Shown here piece after piece: positions 36,801 to 43,534 of a stretch of 61,761 bases of DNA. Source of the stretch: Hydrogenophaga sp. Its GTDB lineage: Bacteria; Pseudomonadota; Gammaproteobacteria; Burkholderiales; Burkholderiaceae_C. The notes under the pieces were generated by a model. The model was not told the origin of the DNA, ran no database searches, and was given only the letters and a program-made list of their open reading frames with translations. How positions within the stretch are numbered: position 1 is the first letter of the stretch; every line of letters begins with the position of its first letter. The DNA is taken from contig JAGKSX010000009.1 of assembly GCA_018993155.1 (NCBI GenBank), forward strand, positions 1 to 61,761, read 5' to 3'. Position numbers and translations under genes: made by a program.

Positions 36801-38076
36801 ACTCGCGCAGCTCGACACCGATGCCTGGGAGCGCGCGTTCAACACCACCACGGGGGTGGACGTGCGCACGGCGGCCACGGCCGGCGCCACGGTGCTGCCG
36901 CGCGTGGGCCCGGTCAGCGACCAGAACGCCAGCCTGGCCTACCTGCCCACCACCCTGGCGGTGCGCGCCGACCGCCTCACGGTGCGCGGGCGCCAGTTCC
37001 ACCGCGTGGTGCTGGGAGGCTCGCGCGAAGGCGCGCAGTGGCAGGCCAACATCGACGCCAACGAACTCAATGGCTACGTGTCGGTGCGCCAGTCGGGCCC
37101 GGGTACGGCGGGCAATGTGTACGCGCGCCTCAAGCGCCTGCAGCTGGAGCCCTCGGCGGCGAACGACGTCGAACAGCTGCTGGAGCAGCCCACCACCAGC
37201 GTGCCCTCGCTGGATATCGCCGTGGACGAGCTCACCATCGCCGGTCGCAACCTGGGGCGTGTGGAGGTCGAGGCCATCAACCGCGGCGGGCCGCTGCGCG
37301 GCAGCGAATGGCGCCTGACCCGACTGCGCGTCGCCGCGCCCGAGGCGCGCCTGAGCGCCACCGGCAACTGGGTCGCCGCCGGGGCCGGCGCGGCCGGCCA
37401 GCGCCGCACCGCGCTCAATTTCCGGCTCGACATCGACGACTCGGGCCAACTGCTCACCCGCTTCGGCCGCGAGGGCTTGGTGCGCGGTGGCAAGGGTCGG
37501 CTCGAAGGCAACATCGGCTGGATCGGCTCGCCGCTGTCGATCGACTACCCCAGCCTGTCGGGCCAGATCCACGCCGACATCGAGCGCGGCCAGTTCCTCA
37601 AGGTCGACCCCGGCGCCGGGCGCCTGCTGGGCGTGCTCAGCCTGCAGGCCCTGCCGCGACGCCTGGTGCTCGACTTCCGAGACGTGTTCTCCGAAGGCTT
37701 TGCCTTCGACTTCGTGCGCGGCGACGCGCGCCTGGAGCAGGGCGTGCTGCACACCAACAACCTGCAGATGAAGGGCGTGAACGCGGCCGTGCTGATGGAA
37801 GGCAGCGCCGACATCGCGCGCGAGCAGCAGGACCTCAAGGTGGTGGTGGTGCCCGAGATCAACGCCGGCACCGCCTCGCTGATCGCCACCGCCATCAACC
37901 CGGCCATCGGTCTGGGCACCTTCCTGGCGCAATTCCTGCTGCGCCAGCCGCTGCAGTCGGCAACGACGCAGGAGTTCCGCATCACCGGCAGCTGGGCCGA
38001 TCCCCAGGTGGACAAGGTCGAGCGGGCTTCACCGGCCGCCGCGGCGCCGCGCGACCCCACGCCGGTGCTGCAGTAA
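33868..38076 (+). CDS. yhdP: YhdP-family AsmA-like protein (TIGR02099)
   Basis: A 1402-residue giant protein with one N-terminal TM helix (about 20-45, LSVVARLCLWLVFLAWGLFVL) followed by a long periplasmic beta-rich region of the AsmA/VPS13-like type. The E. coli homologue spans the periplasm and helps move phospholipid to the outer membrane with TamB and YdbH (established). The C-terminal AsmA_2-like block (ARLEQGVLHTNNLQMKGVNAAVLMEGSADIAREQQDLKVVVVPEINAGTA, described here only by its ends near 1290-1345) is typical. A GTG 6 bases upstream (33862) is an alternative start. The full length is intact with no frameshift. Confidence 0.93.
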   Translation: MNQSPAPIAPAPRTLKTLSVVARLCLWLVFLAWGLFVLTWAALNWWIVPRIGEWRPELERWASSTVGAPVKVGEIRADNTSSGLGFLPAFMPSFELRDVQLFDPHGRVALHLPLVRTAVSVRSLWHGNFEQVVIDQPVLDVRRTAQGRIEVAGLDIAGPGQQDGRAADWFFSLREFVIQNGTVRWTDELRAQPPLALGALSFVVRNTARTHQFRLDATPPAEWGEGLSVRGRLREPLIELGGRAPGQPIWHNWGGELYADFSHVDVARLRAYADLSTWGVDVRAGQGALRAWADVVNGAVAGATTDLALRDVDAQLGPGLPALAIDELQGRLAAQWSEGGFNVATDDLRFRTREGVDWPSGRLRLQHTAALSGQQGASTELSAERLELGALAALASRLPLPAEAHRRLEQLRPVGRVDGFSARWQGRAGAAASAGWDLASYQAKGRVSGLSVAGEPSGRMSISGRFPLPGRPGISGATVDFDLNQAGGRAHISVADGTVELPDVFEDPSVPVDQLEADFSWRVQGERIEAQLDNVRLSNADAEGTAQVRWQTSEVPTGSTASRFPGVLDLTATLTRADATRVHRYLPLTVNADARHYVREAVRGGSSNRVEFRVQGLVDHVPFEKPGERGEFRISAPLRNVDFDYIPAYLQKAGEAAWPALRGVSGELLLDRASLKLSALEGGVANAPGVRLSKGQVGIEHLGHDGVLMVNAQAQGPANEALGFVQGSPLNAMTGQALARARTGAGATQVGFALQLPLADPHATKVSGTVKLDGNDLQISPDAPLLGRASGNLAFSETGFSVKAAQARVYGGDLRFEGGMQVDAKGTAQVQFRGQGLASADGLRDAGLGFVSRLFQHASGSAAYTAQLGFRAGVPELQVTSNLQGLALNLPAPLNKAAEASLPLRYENHVLTVAGESARTDRLAIQLGSSLAPVASLQYERELGSGEPRVLRGAIAVGVEGDNTAASLPPEGVVAHVQLAQLDTDAWERAFNTTTGVDVRTAATAGATVLPRVGPVSDQNASLAYLPTTLAVRADRLTVRGRQFHRVVLGGSREGAQWQANIDANELNGYVSVRQSGPGTAGNVYARLKRLQLEPSAANDVEQLLEQPTTSVPSLDIAVDELTIAGRNLGRVEVEAINRGGPLRGSEWRLTRLRVAAPEARLSATGNWVAAGAGAAGQRRTALNFRLDIDDSGQLLTRFGREGLVRGGKGRLEGNIGWIGSPLSIDYPSLSGQIHADIERGQFLKVDPGAGRLLGVLSLQALPRRLVLDFRDVFSEGFAFDFVRGDARLEQGVLHTNNLQMKGVNAAVLMEGSADIAREQQDLKVVVVPEINAGTASLIATAINPAIGLGTFLAQFLLRQPLQSATTQEFRITGSWADPQVDKVERASPAAAAPRDPTPVLQ

Positions 38077-38105
38077 GCTGTCAGGCTTCACCGAAAGGAC
38101 ACCGC

Positions 38106-38912
38106 ATGAAAGTCGCCGCCATCCAGATGGTTTCGGGCATCAGCCTGGACGTCAACCTCAGCGAAGCCCTGCGCCTGCTGCGCCAGGCCGCCGCTGGCGG
38201 GGCCGAGCTCGCGGTGCTGCCCGAGTACTTCTGCTTCATGGGCGCCAAGGACGAGGACAAGCTGGTGCTGGCCGAAACGCCCGGCCTGGGCAAGGTGCAG
38301 GACTTCCTCTCCGACGCCGCGCGCGACCTCAAGATGTGGATCGTCGGCGGCACGCTGCCCATGGCCACCGACGACCCCAGCCACGCGGCCAACGCCTCGG
38401 TGGTGTACAACCCGCGCGGCGAGAGCACCAGCCGCTACGACAAGATCCACCTGTTCCGCTACGACAACGGCACCGAGCACTACGACGAGGCCACGGTGCT
38501 GGTCGCGGGCGACACGCCCACCGTGTTCGAGTGCCGCGACCACGCGGGCCAGGACTGGCGCGTGGGCCAGAGCGTCTGCTACGACCTGCGCTTTGGCGAG
38601 CTCTACCGCATGCTCGCCGCCGACATCCTGCTGGTGCCAGCGGCCTTCACCTACACCACCGGGCGCTCGCACTGGGAGGTGCTGCTGCGCGCCCGCGCGA
38701 TCGAGAACCAGGCCTTCGTGATCGCCAGCGCCCAGGGTGGCGTGCACGAGAACGGCCGCCGCACCTGGGGCCACAGCATGGTGATCGACCCCTGGGGCGA
38801 GGTGATGGCGCTGCAGGCCGAAGGCCCCGGCGTGGTGCTGGCCGAGCTGGACATCGAGCGCCTGCGCAGCGTGCGCGAACAACTGCCTTCGCTGCAGCAC
38901 CGCCGCCTCTGA
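38106..38912 (+). CDS. Nitrilase-superfamily amidase (Nit/omega-amidase-like)
   Basis: A 268-residue carbon-nitrogen hydrolase with an intact Glu-Lys-Cys triad: LPEYF (about E40), YDKIHLF (about K113) and SVCYDLRF (about C158). The sequence is closest in style to the Nit1/deaminated-glutathione amidase branch (MKVAAIQMVSG start, GRSHWEVLLRARAIENQAFV), which removes amide groups from damaged glutathione or alpha-keto amides. It starts 29 bases after yhdP and ends 11 bases before the histidine kinase, so yhdP-nit-kinase may be one transcript. Confidence 0.92.
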   Translation: MKVAAIQMVSGISLDVNLSEALRLLRQAAAGGAELAVLPEYFCFMGAKDEDKLVLAETPGLGKVQDFLSDAARDLKMWIVGGTLPMATDDPSHAANASVVYNPRGESTSRYDKIHLFRYDNGTEHYDEATVLVAGDTPTVFECRDHAGQDWRVGQSVCYDLRFGELYRMLAADILLVPAAFTYTTGRSHWEVLLRARAIENQAFVIASAQGGVHENGRRTWGHSMVIDPWGEVMALQAEGPGVVLAELDIERLRSVREQLPSLQHRRL

Positions 38913-38923
38913 CCCGCTCGGCC

Positions 38924-40987
38924 ATGGAGCGCCCGCACTTCATCCGCGCGTGGCGCGAAAGCCTTCGTTCGCTCCGCTGGCGCCTGTGGGCGGCCCTGCT
39001 GCTGCTGGTGGCGACGCTGCTGGGGGTGCTGATCTTCCTGGCCGCGGAGTACGAAGAGGCGCGCGACCAGACCGCGCTGGAGCAGGACGCGGCCTCGCTC
39101 GTGAGCGACATCCGCAGCAGCCTGGTGCGCAACGTGCAGACCCTGCAGTCGCTGCACAGCGTGGCGCCCACGGCCGATTCGTGGGCCTTTCCGGCGGCCG
39201 AGCTGATGGCGCAGCACCGGGAGATCGTTCGGCTCGAATGGCGCGACAACGCGCAACAGGTGGCCGCCGCGCGCGACACGCCCTTCATCCCCGAGCTGTT
39301 CGGTTACCTGGACCGCGACCAGGCCCTGCCTGAGGTGCGCCTGGCCTGCGACCACGCGCGGCGCCTGTCCGGGCCGGCCTACTCCAGCAGCTACTTCTGG
39401 CCATTGCGCCACGGCAAGGGCCTGGAGCTGATCGAAATGTGCCTGCCGGTGGCGCGCAATGGCCTGCCCAATGGTTTTCTGGTGGCCACCTATTCGCTGC
39501 CCGGCCTGCTGTCGGAACTCACCAACCGCGACCTGCTGCGCGGCCGGGGGCTGGCCTTCAACGAGGCCGACGGCACGCGACTGGCGCTGCACAGCATCGT
39601 CACCGGCACGCGCCGCACCCTCACCGCGCGCCAGGTGCTCGACCTGCCGGGCCACACGCTCATCCTTCAACTGCAGAGCCCGCGCCTGTTGCGCGGCCTC
39701 TTCCCCAATGTGCTCACCGCCATGGTCAGCGCGCTGTCGCTGGCGCTGCTGTCGGTGCTGTTCCTGCTCGGGCGCGACATCCGTCGCCGCCAGCGCGCCG
39801 AAATGGAAGTGGCCAAGTCCCTGGCGTTCCGCAAGGCGATGGAAGACTCGCTGGTGACCGGCCTGCGCGCGCGCGACATGCAAGGCCGCATCACCTACGT
39901 GAACCCGGCCTTCTGCGACATGGTGGGCCTCACGGCCGAACAGCTCGTGGGCACCGGCCTGCCAGCGCCCTGGTGGCCGCCCGAGCTGGTGGACGAGTAC
40001 CAGCAGCGCCAGATGGTGCGGCTGGCCGGGCAGGTGCTGCCGCGCGAGGGCTACGAATCGGTGTTCCAGCGGCCCGACGGCACGCGCTTCCCGGTGCTCA
40101 TCATCGAGGCGCCGCTGATCGATGCGCAAGGCAAGCAGACCGGTTTCATGAGCGCCATCCTGGACCTGACCGAGCAGCGCCGCGTGGAAGACCTCAACCG
40201 CGCCTCGCAGGAGCGCCTGCAGGCCACCGCGCGCCTGGCCACCATGGGCGAAATGGCCTCGCTGCTGAGCCATGAGCTCAACCAGCCGCTGGCCGCGATC
40301 TCGAGCTACGCCAGCGGCACGCTCAACCTGCTGGAGCAGCCCGAGGGGGCGGGCGCGGCGGTGGCCGACCCGGTGCAGGCCGACCTGATGCAGGCTGTGC
40401 GGCGCATTGGCGAGCAGGCCGAGCGCGCGGCGCGCGTCATCAAGAGCGTGGCCGACTTCGTGCGGCGGCGCCAACGGGTGCACGAGGCGGTCACGCCCAA
40501 GAGCCTGATCGACGCCATCCTGCCGCTGCTGAGCCTGCAGGCCAAGAAGCAGGGCATCCGCCTGCAGATCCAGATCGCGCCCGATTGCCCCCCGGTGCTG
40601 TGCGACCGCACCATGGTCGAGCAGGTGCTGCTCAACCTCGCGCGCAACGGCATGCAGGCCATGCCGCTGACCGACCCGTCCTCGCGCATGAGCCTGCGCG
40701 TGCTGCGCCTGGAGGTGGGGCAGGCGCGCCTGCATTCGGGTCTCGCGCCGGGCGGCCTGCCGCAGAAGGCCTGGGTCGCCTTCTCTGTCACCGACCATGG
40801 CCTGGGGCTGAGCGAGGAGGTGCAGGCCAAGCTGTTCACGCCGTTCTTCACGACCCGCGCCGAAGGCATGGGCCTGGGGCTGAGCCTGTGCCGCACCGTG
40901 ATCGAGCAGCACGGCGGCGCGCTCACCCACGAGCCCAACGAGCCGCGTGGCACCGTGTTCCGCTTCACCCTGCCCGCCGCCGTTTGA
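38924..40987 (+). CDS. PAS sensor histidine kinase (FixL/DctS-like)
   Basis: A 687-residue membrane kinase. Order: TM1 (about 20-45), periplasmic sensor (about 46-255), TM2 (about 262-283), PAS domain (about 305-420, ITYVNPAFCDMVGLTAEQLVG), HisKA with the phospho-accepting histidine in SHELNQPLAAISSYASG (about H450), then the ATPase domain with N-box NLARNGMQAM and G-boxes DHGLGLS and GMGLGLSL. The H-box type is shared with FixL, DctB and DctS. The FixJ-type regulator follows after 120 bases. C4-dicarboxylate sensing is possible by analogy with DctS/DctR, but no transporter is adjacent. Confidence 0.92.
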   Translation: MERPHFIRAWRESLRSLRWRLWAALLLLVATLLGVLIFLAAEYEEARDQTALEQDAASLVSDIRSSLVRNVQTLQSLHSVAPTADSWAFPAAELMAQHREIVRLEWRDNAQQVAAARDTPFIPELFGYLDRDQALPEVRLACDHARRLSGPAYSSSYFWPLRHGKGLELIEMCLPVARNGLPNGFLVATYSLPGLLSELTNRDLLRGRGLAFNEADGTRLALHSIVTGTRRTLTARQVLDLPGHTLILQLQSPRLLRGLFPNVLTAMVSALSLALLSVLFLLGRDIRRRQRAEMEVAKSLAFRKAMEDSLVTGLRARDMQGRITYVNPAFCDMVGLTAEQLVGTGLPAPWWPPELVDEYQQRQMVRLAGQVLPREGYESVFQRPDGTRFPVLIIEAPLIDAQGKQTGFMSAILDLTEQRRVEDLNRASQERLQATARLATMGEMASLLSHELNQPLAAISSYASGTLNLLEQPEGAGAAVADPVQADLMQAVRRIGEQAERAARVIKSVADFVRRRQRVHEAVTPKSLIDAILPLLSLQAKKQGIRLQIQIAPDCPPVLCDRTMVEQVLLNLARNGMQAMPLTDPSSRMSLRVLRLEVGQARLHSGLAPGGLPQKAWVAFSVTDHGLGLSEEVQAKLFTPFFTTRAEGMGLGLSLCRTVIEQHGGALTHEPNEPRGTVFRFTLPAAV

Positions 40988-41027
40988 TCGTCGGCGCGAG
41001 ATGCCTCCAGCCAGGGCTCGCGAGGAT

Positions 41028-41081
41028 CCGGCTCCGCCGGTCCCAGCGTGCGCCCCCCTTCAGGGGGACGCGCGCAGCGCG
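41028..41081. repeat. GC-rich multi-hairpin element between kinase and regulator genes
   Basis: Consecutive hairpins: CCGGC-tcc-GCCGG (41028-41040), CGcCCCCC-ttca-GGGGGaCG (41051-41070), and CGCGCAGCGCG (41071-41081). This is the style of dispersed palindromic repeats in Comamonadaceae genomes. It separates the histidine kinase from its regulator and could attenuate transcription between them. Confidence 0.55.
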
Positions 41082-41094
41082 GCGGGGTGCCCTT

Positions 41095-41100
41095 TATCAT
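41095..41100 (+). promoter_or_regulatory. -10-like TATCAT directly before the FixJ-like regulator
   Basis: TATCAT ends 7 bases before the regulator's ATG at 41108, which would give a leaderless or near-leaderless message independent of the kinase gene. No ribosome site is present in the 7 bases. Confidence 0.4.
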
Positions 41101-41107
41101 CGGATTC

Positions 41108-41737
41108 ATGACGCAGCACCCTGACGCGAAGATCTACCTCGTCGACGACGACGCCGAGGTGCGCCAGGCGCTGGCCTGGCTGCTGCGCACGCGCCGCCTG
41201 CTCAGCGAAGGCTACGACCATGCCGAGGCCTTCCAGGCCGAGGCCGCCGTGTGGACCCAGGCGCCCGAGGCACCGTGCTGCGTGGTGCTCGATGTGCGCA
41301 TGCCGGGCATGAGCGGGCTCACGCTGTTCGAGCGCATGCAGCAGCTGCCCTGGCAGGCCGCGGTGCCGGTGATCTTTCTCTCGGGCCACGCCGACGTGCC
41401 CACCGCGGTCGACGCCGTCAAGCGCGGCGCCTTCGACTTCTGCGAGAAACCGTTTTCGGACAACGCGCTGGTCGACCGCGTCGAGCAGGCGCTGGACCGC
41501 TCGGCCCAGGTGCTGGCCCAGCAGCGCATCCAGCGCGAGCTGCAGCAGCGCCTGGACAGCCTGACCGATCGCGAGCGCGACGTGATGGACCTGGTGATCG
41601 CCGGCCTGCCCAACAAGCTCGTGGCCGACCAGCTCAACATCAGCGTGCGCACGGTGGAGGTGCACCGCTCGCGCGTGTTCGACAAGATGGGCGTGAAGTC
41701 CGCGGTCGAGCTGGCCAACGTGCTGCGCCCGCCGTGA
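41108..41737 (+). CDS. FixJ/DctR-family response regulator (receiver + LuxR-type HTH)
   Basis: A 209-residue transcription factor. The receiver domain (about 8-125) has the acidic pocket LVDDDAE (about 11-17), the phosphorylated aspartate in VVLDVRMPGMSG (about D62), the Thr/Ser switch (IFLSGHADV) and the KPF lysine. The C-terminal LuxR-type HTH (about 145-209) has LTDRERDVMDLVIAGLPNKLVADQLNIS and TVEVHRSRVFDKMGV, described by its ends. It is the likely partner of the upstream kinase. ATG 41108 is preferred because it begins the receiver. Confidence 0.94.
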   Translation: MTQHPDAKIYLVDDDAEVRQALAWLLRTRRLLSEGYDHAEAFQAEAAVWTQAPEAPCCVVLDVRMPGMSGLTLFERMQQLPWQAAVPVIFLSGHADVPTAVDAVKRGAFDFCEKPFSDNALVDRVEQALDRSAQVLAQQRIQRELQQRLDSLTDRERDVMDLVIAGLPNKLVADQLNISVRTVEVHRSRVFDKMGVKSAVELANVLRPP

Positions 41738-41752
41738 GCGGCGGCGTTCGCC

Positions 41753-41905
41753 TCAGTCGCGCCGCGATGGCGGGGCTTCGTCCTTCTCGCGTGGCGCCAC
41801 TTCCTCGGGCAACTCGCCTTTCTTGCGACCCGAAAACATGGTCCACCACACGATGAACACCAGCAACACCAGCGCGCCAAGCGCTTCAAGCAACAACAAG
41901 GTCAT
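41753..41905 (-). CDS. Small single-TM protein, head-to-head with mltA
   Basis: A predicted 50-residue protein: an N-terminal TM helix (LLLLEALGALVLLVFIVWW, about 3-21) followed by a strongly charged cytoplasmic tail (GRKKGELPEEV...KDEAPP). The clear TM-plus-charged-tail layout and its fit between two converging neighbours suggest a real gene, but no family is recognised and no ribosome site is evident. Its ATG at 41905 overlaps the preferred mltA ATG by two bases on the other strand, which is odd and lowers confidence in one of the two starts. Confidence 0.5.
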   Translation of the reverse strand: MTLLLLEALGALVLLVFIVWWTMFSGRKKGELPEEVAPREKDEAPPSRRD

Positions 41906-43109
41906 GGGAAGGAATGGCGTTTCTGCGGTGGGGGGTGGAAGAACGGGCAGCGGCCTCAGGGCGCTGCGCTGGATCGGGAGCGCCCTGATTGTAGGAAGCC
42001 TGGCGTCCTGCGCGATCGACCCCCGCACCTATCCCCCCATGCCGCCTCCGGTCACCGGGGTGCCCCCGGTGGTGGTGGCGCCCGACGACACGGTGCTGCC
42101 CGCCCCGATGCAGCGCGGCAAGAGCCGCTGGGTGCCGGTGCGCTGGAGCGAGCTGCCCGGCTGGGGGCAGGACAGCCTGCACGAGGTGTGGAACGCCTGG
42201 GTGCGTGGCTGCGAGCGGCCGGTGGCGGGCCATGCGGGCCTGTGCGCCGAAGTGCGCCAGCTCTCCATCGCCACCGCCGCCGAGCAGCAGGCCTGGGTGA
42301 TGCGCCGCTTCCTGCCCTACCGCGTCACCGAGGTCGATGGCAGCCTGCCGGCCGGCCTGCTCACCGGTTACTACGAGCCCATCATGGCCGCCAGCCGCGT
42401 GCCCACCGCCACCTACCGCGTGCCGCTCTATGGCCCGCCGCCGGGGTTGCGGCCCGGCCAGCCCTGGCACAGCCGCCAGGAGATCGACACGCTGCCCGCC
42501 GCGCAGGCCGCGCTGCAGGGCCGCGCCGTGGCCTGGCTGGCCGATCCCATCGACGCCTTGATCCTGCAGATCCAGGGCTCGGGCCGGCTGAACATCGCCG
42601 AGGCCGACGGGCGCACGCGCCAGGTGCGGGTGGCCTTCGCGGCGCACAACGGCCATCCGTACCAGAGCGTGGGCCGCTGGCTGCTCGACCAGCGCGCGAT
42701 CAACGAGGCCTCGTGGTCGGCCATCAAGGCCTGGGCCCTGCAGAACCCGCAGCGCCTCAACGAGATGCTGTGGAGCAACCCGCGCACCGTGTTCTTCCGC
42801 GAAGAGGCGCTGTCGGAGCTGGACGCGCGCTTCGGCCCGCGCGGTGCGCAGAACGTGCCGCTCACGCCCGGGCGCTCGATCGCGGTCGATCCGCAGAGCA
42901 TTCCCTATGGCACGCCGGTGTGGCTGGCCACGCAGGGCCCGACGATGAACGCGCAGCGCCTGGTGATGGCGCAGGACACGGGCGGCGCCATCGTGGGCGC
43001 GGTGCGGGCCGACCTGTTCACGGGCTGGGGCGGCTGGAGCGACGAGGCCTACCTCACGGCCGCCGCGCTCAAGCAGCCGCTGCAGCTGTGGGCCTTGTGG
43101 CCGCGCTGA
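41904..43109 (+). CDS. mltA: Membrane-bound lytic murein transglycosylase A
   Basis: MltA cleaves the peptidoglycan glycan strand to 1,6-anhydro products. The ~401-residue precursor has a lipoprotein signal with lipobox SLASC (about 32-36), the MltA domain (RVTEVDGSLPAGLLTGYYEP onward, about 140-290) and the 3D barrel (ILQIQGSGRLN, and MAQDTGGAIVGAVRADLFTGWG with the catalytic Asp region near the C-terminus). The start is uncertain: ATG 41904 gives a long n-region, and a GTG 24 bases later would give a more typical one. Its last 61 bases overlap the convergent J-domain gene. Confidence 0.92.
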   Translation: MGRNGVSAVGGGRTGSGLRALRWIGSALIVGSLASCAIDPRTYPPMPPPVTGVPPVVVAPDDTVLPAPMQRGKSRWVPVRWSELPGWGQDSLHEVWNAWVRGCERPVAGHAGLCAEVRQLSIATAAEQQAWVMRRFLPYRVTEVDGSLPAGLLTGYYEPIMAASRVPTATYRVPLYGPPPGLRPGQPWHSRQEIDTLPAAQAALQGRAVAWLADPIDALILQIQGSGRLNIAEADGRTRQVRVAFAAHNGHPYQSVGRWLLDQRAINEASWSAIKAWALQNPQRLNEMLWSNPRTVFFREEALSELDARFGPRGAQNVPLTPGRSIAVDPQSIPYGTPVWLATQGPTMNAQRLVMAQDTGGAIVGAVRADLFTGWGGWSDEAYLTAAALKQPLQLWALWPR

Positions 43110-43534
43110 CGCCCTGACAGCAGGTCGTTGGCCAGGTTGATTCGCGTGGCCGCGCCAGCGGGCCAGCGTTCGCCCGTGGCTTCGAAGTCCGGGTGGGTCA
43201 GGCGGATCATCAGCCGGTAGTGCTCGCGCAGTTGCGCCGGCTCGAAGTCCGGCGTCAGGCCCAGCAGGGTGTAGGGGTCCGAGCCCGGGCGCAGCATCAC
43301 TGTGCGCACGAAGAAGCGCGCCGCGCGGCGCAGTTCGGGGTTGTGGGCGGCGGCCGCCGGCAGGCCCTGCACCGGGCGCCCGGCGGCCAGGCGCATCACG
43401 CTGTCGATGTGCGCGAACAGCGGGTGTGGCTCGCGCCGCGCCACGGGGTAGCGGCCGGGCGCGCGTTCGAAAGCCAGCAGGGCCGGCAGCAGGCGTCTTC
43501 CGTCAGGCAGGTTCATGGGCCCGGCGGCGCTCAT
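43049..43534 (-). CDS. J-domain protein at end of EPS operon, probably truncated
   Basis: A 161-residue protein with a DnaJ-type J domain at about 86-145: DPYTLLGLTPDF, helix II REHYRLMIRL, and the HPD tripeptide (114-116) in LTHPDFEA. J-domain proteins occur in several betaproteobacterial exopolysaccharide operons, where their role is unknown. The start overlaps the Wzc stop (ATGA). After LANDLLS the sequence changes to a Cys/Ser-rich tail and runs 61 bases into the mltA 3' end, suggesting the original C-terminal part has been lost. Confidence 0.72.
   Translation of the reverse strand: MSAAGPMNLPDGRRLLPALLAFERAPGRYPVARREPHPLFAHIDSVMRLAAGRPVQGLPAAAAHNPELRRAARFFVRTVMLRPGSDPYTLLGLTPDFEPAQLREHYRLMIRLTHPDFEATGERWPAGAATRINLANDLLSGRQRGHKAHSCSGCLSAAAVR

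Noticed and set aside
33850-37932. A 1360-codon open frame antisense to yhdP
   Set aside because: It mirrors a clearly real gene codon for codon; its His/Gly/Gln/Arg-rich translation has no domain, and long antisense frames are expected at this GC content.
35136-38105. Open reading upstream of and in frame with the nitrilase-like gene
   Set aside because: It is an Arg/Ala-rich shadow of yhdP; the conserved amidase begins at 38106.
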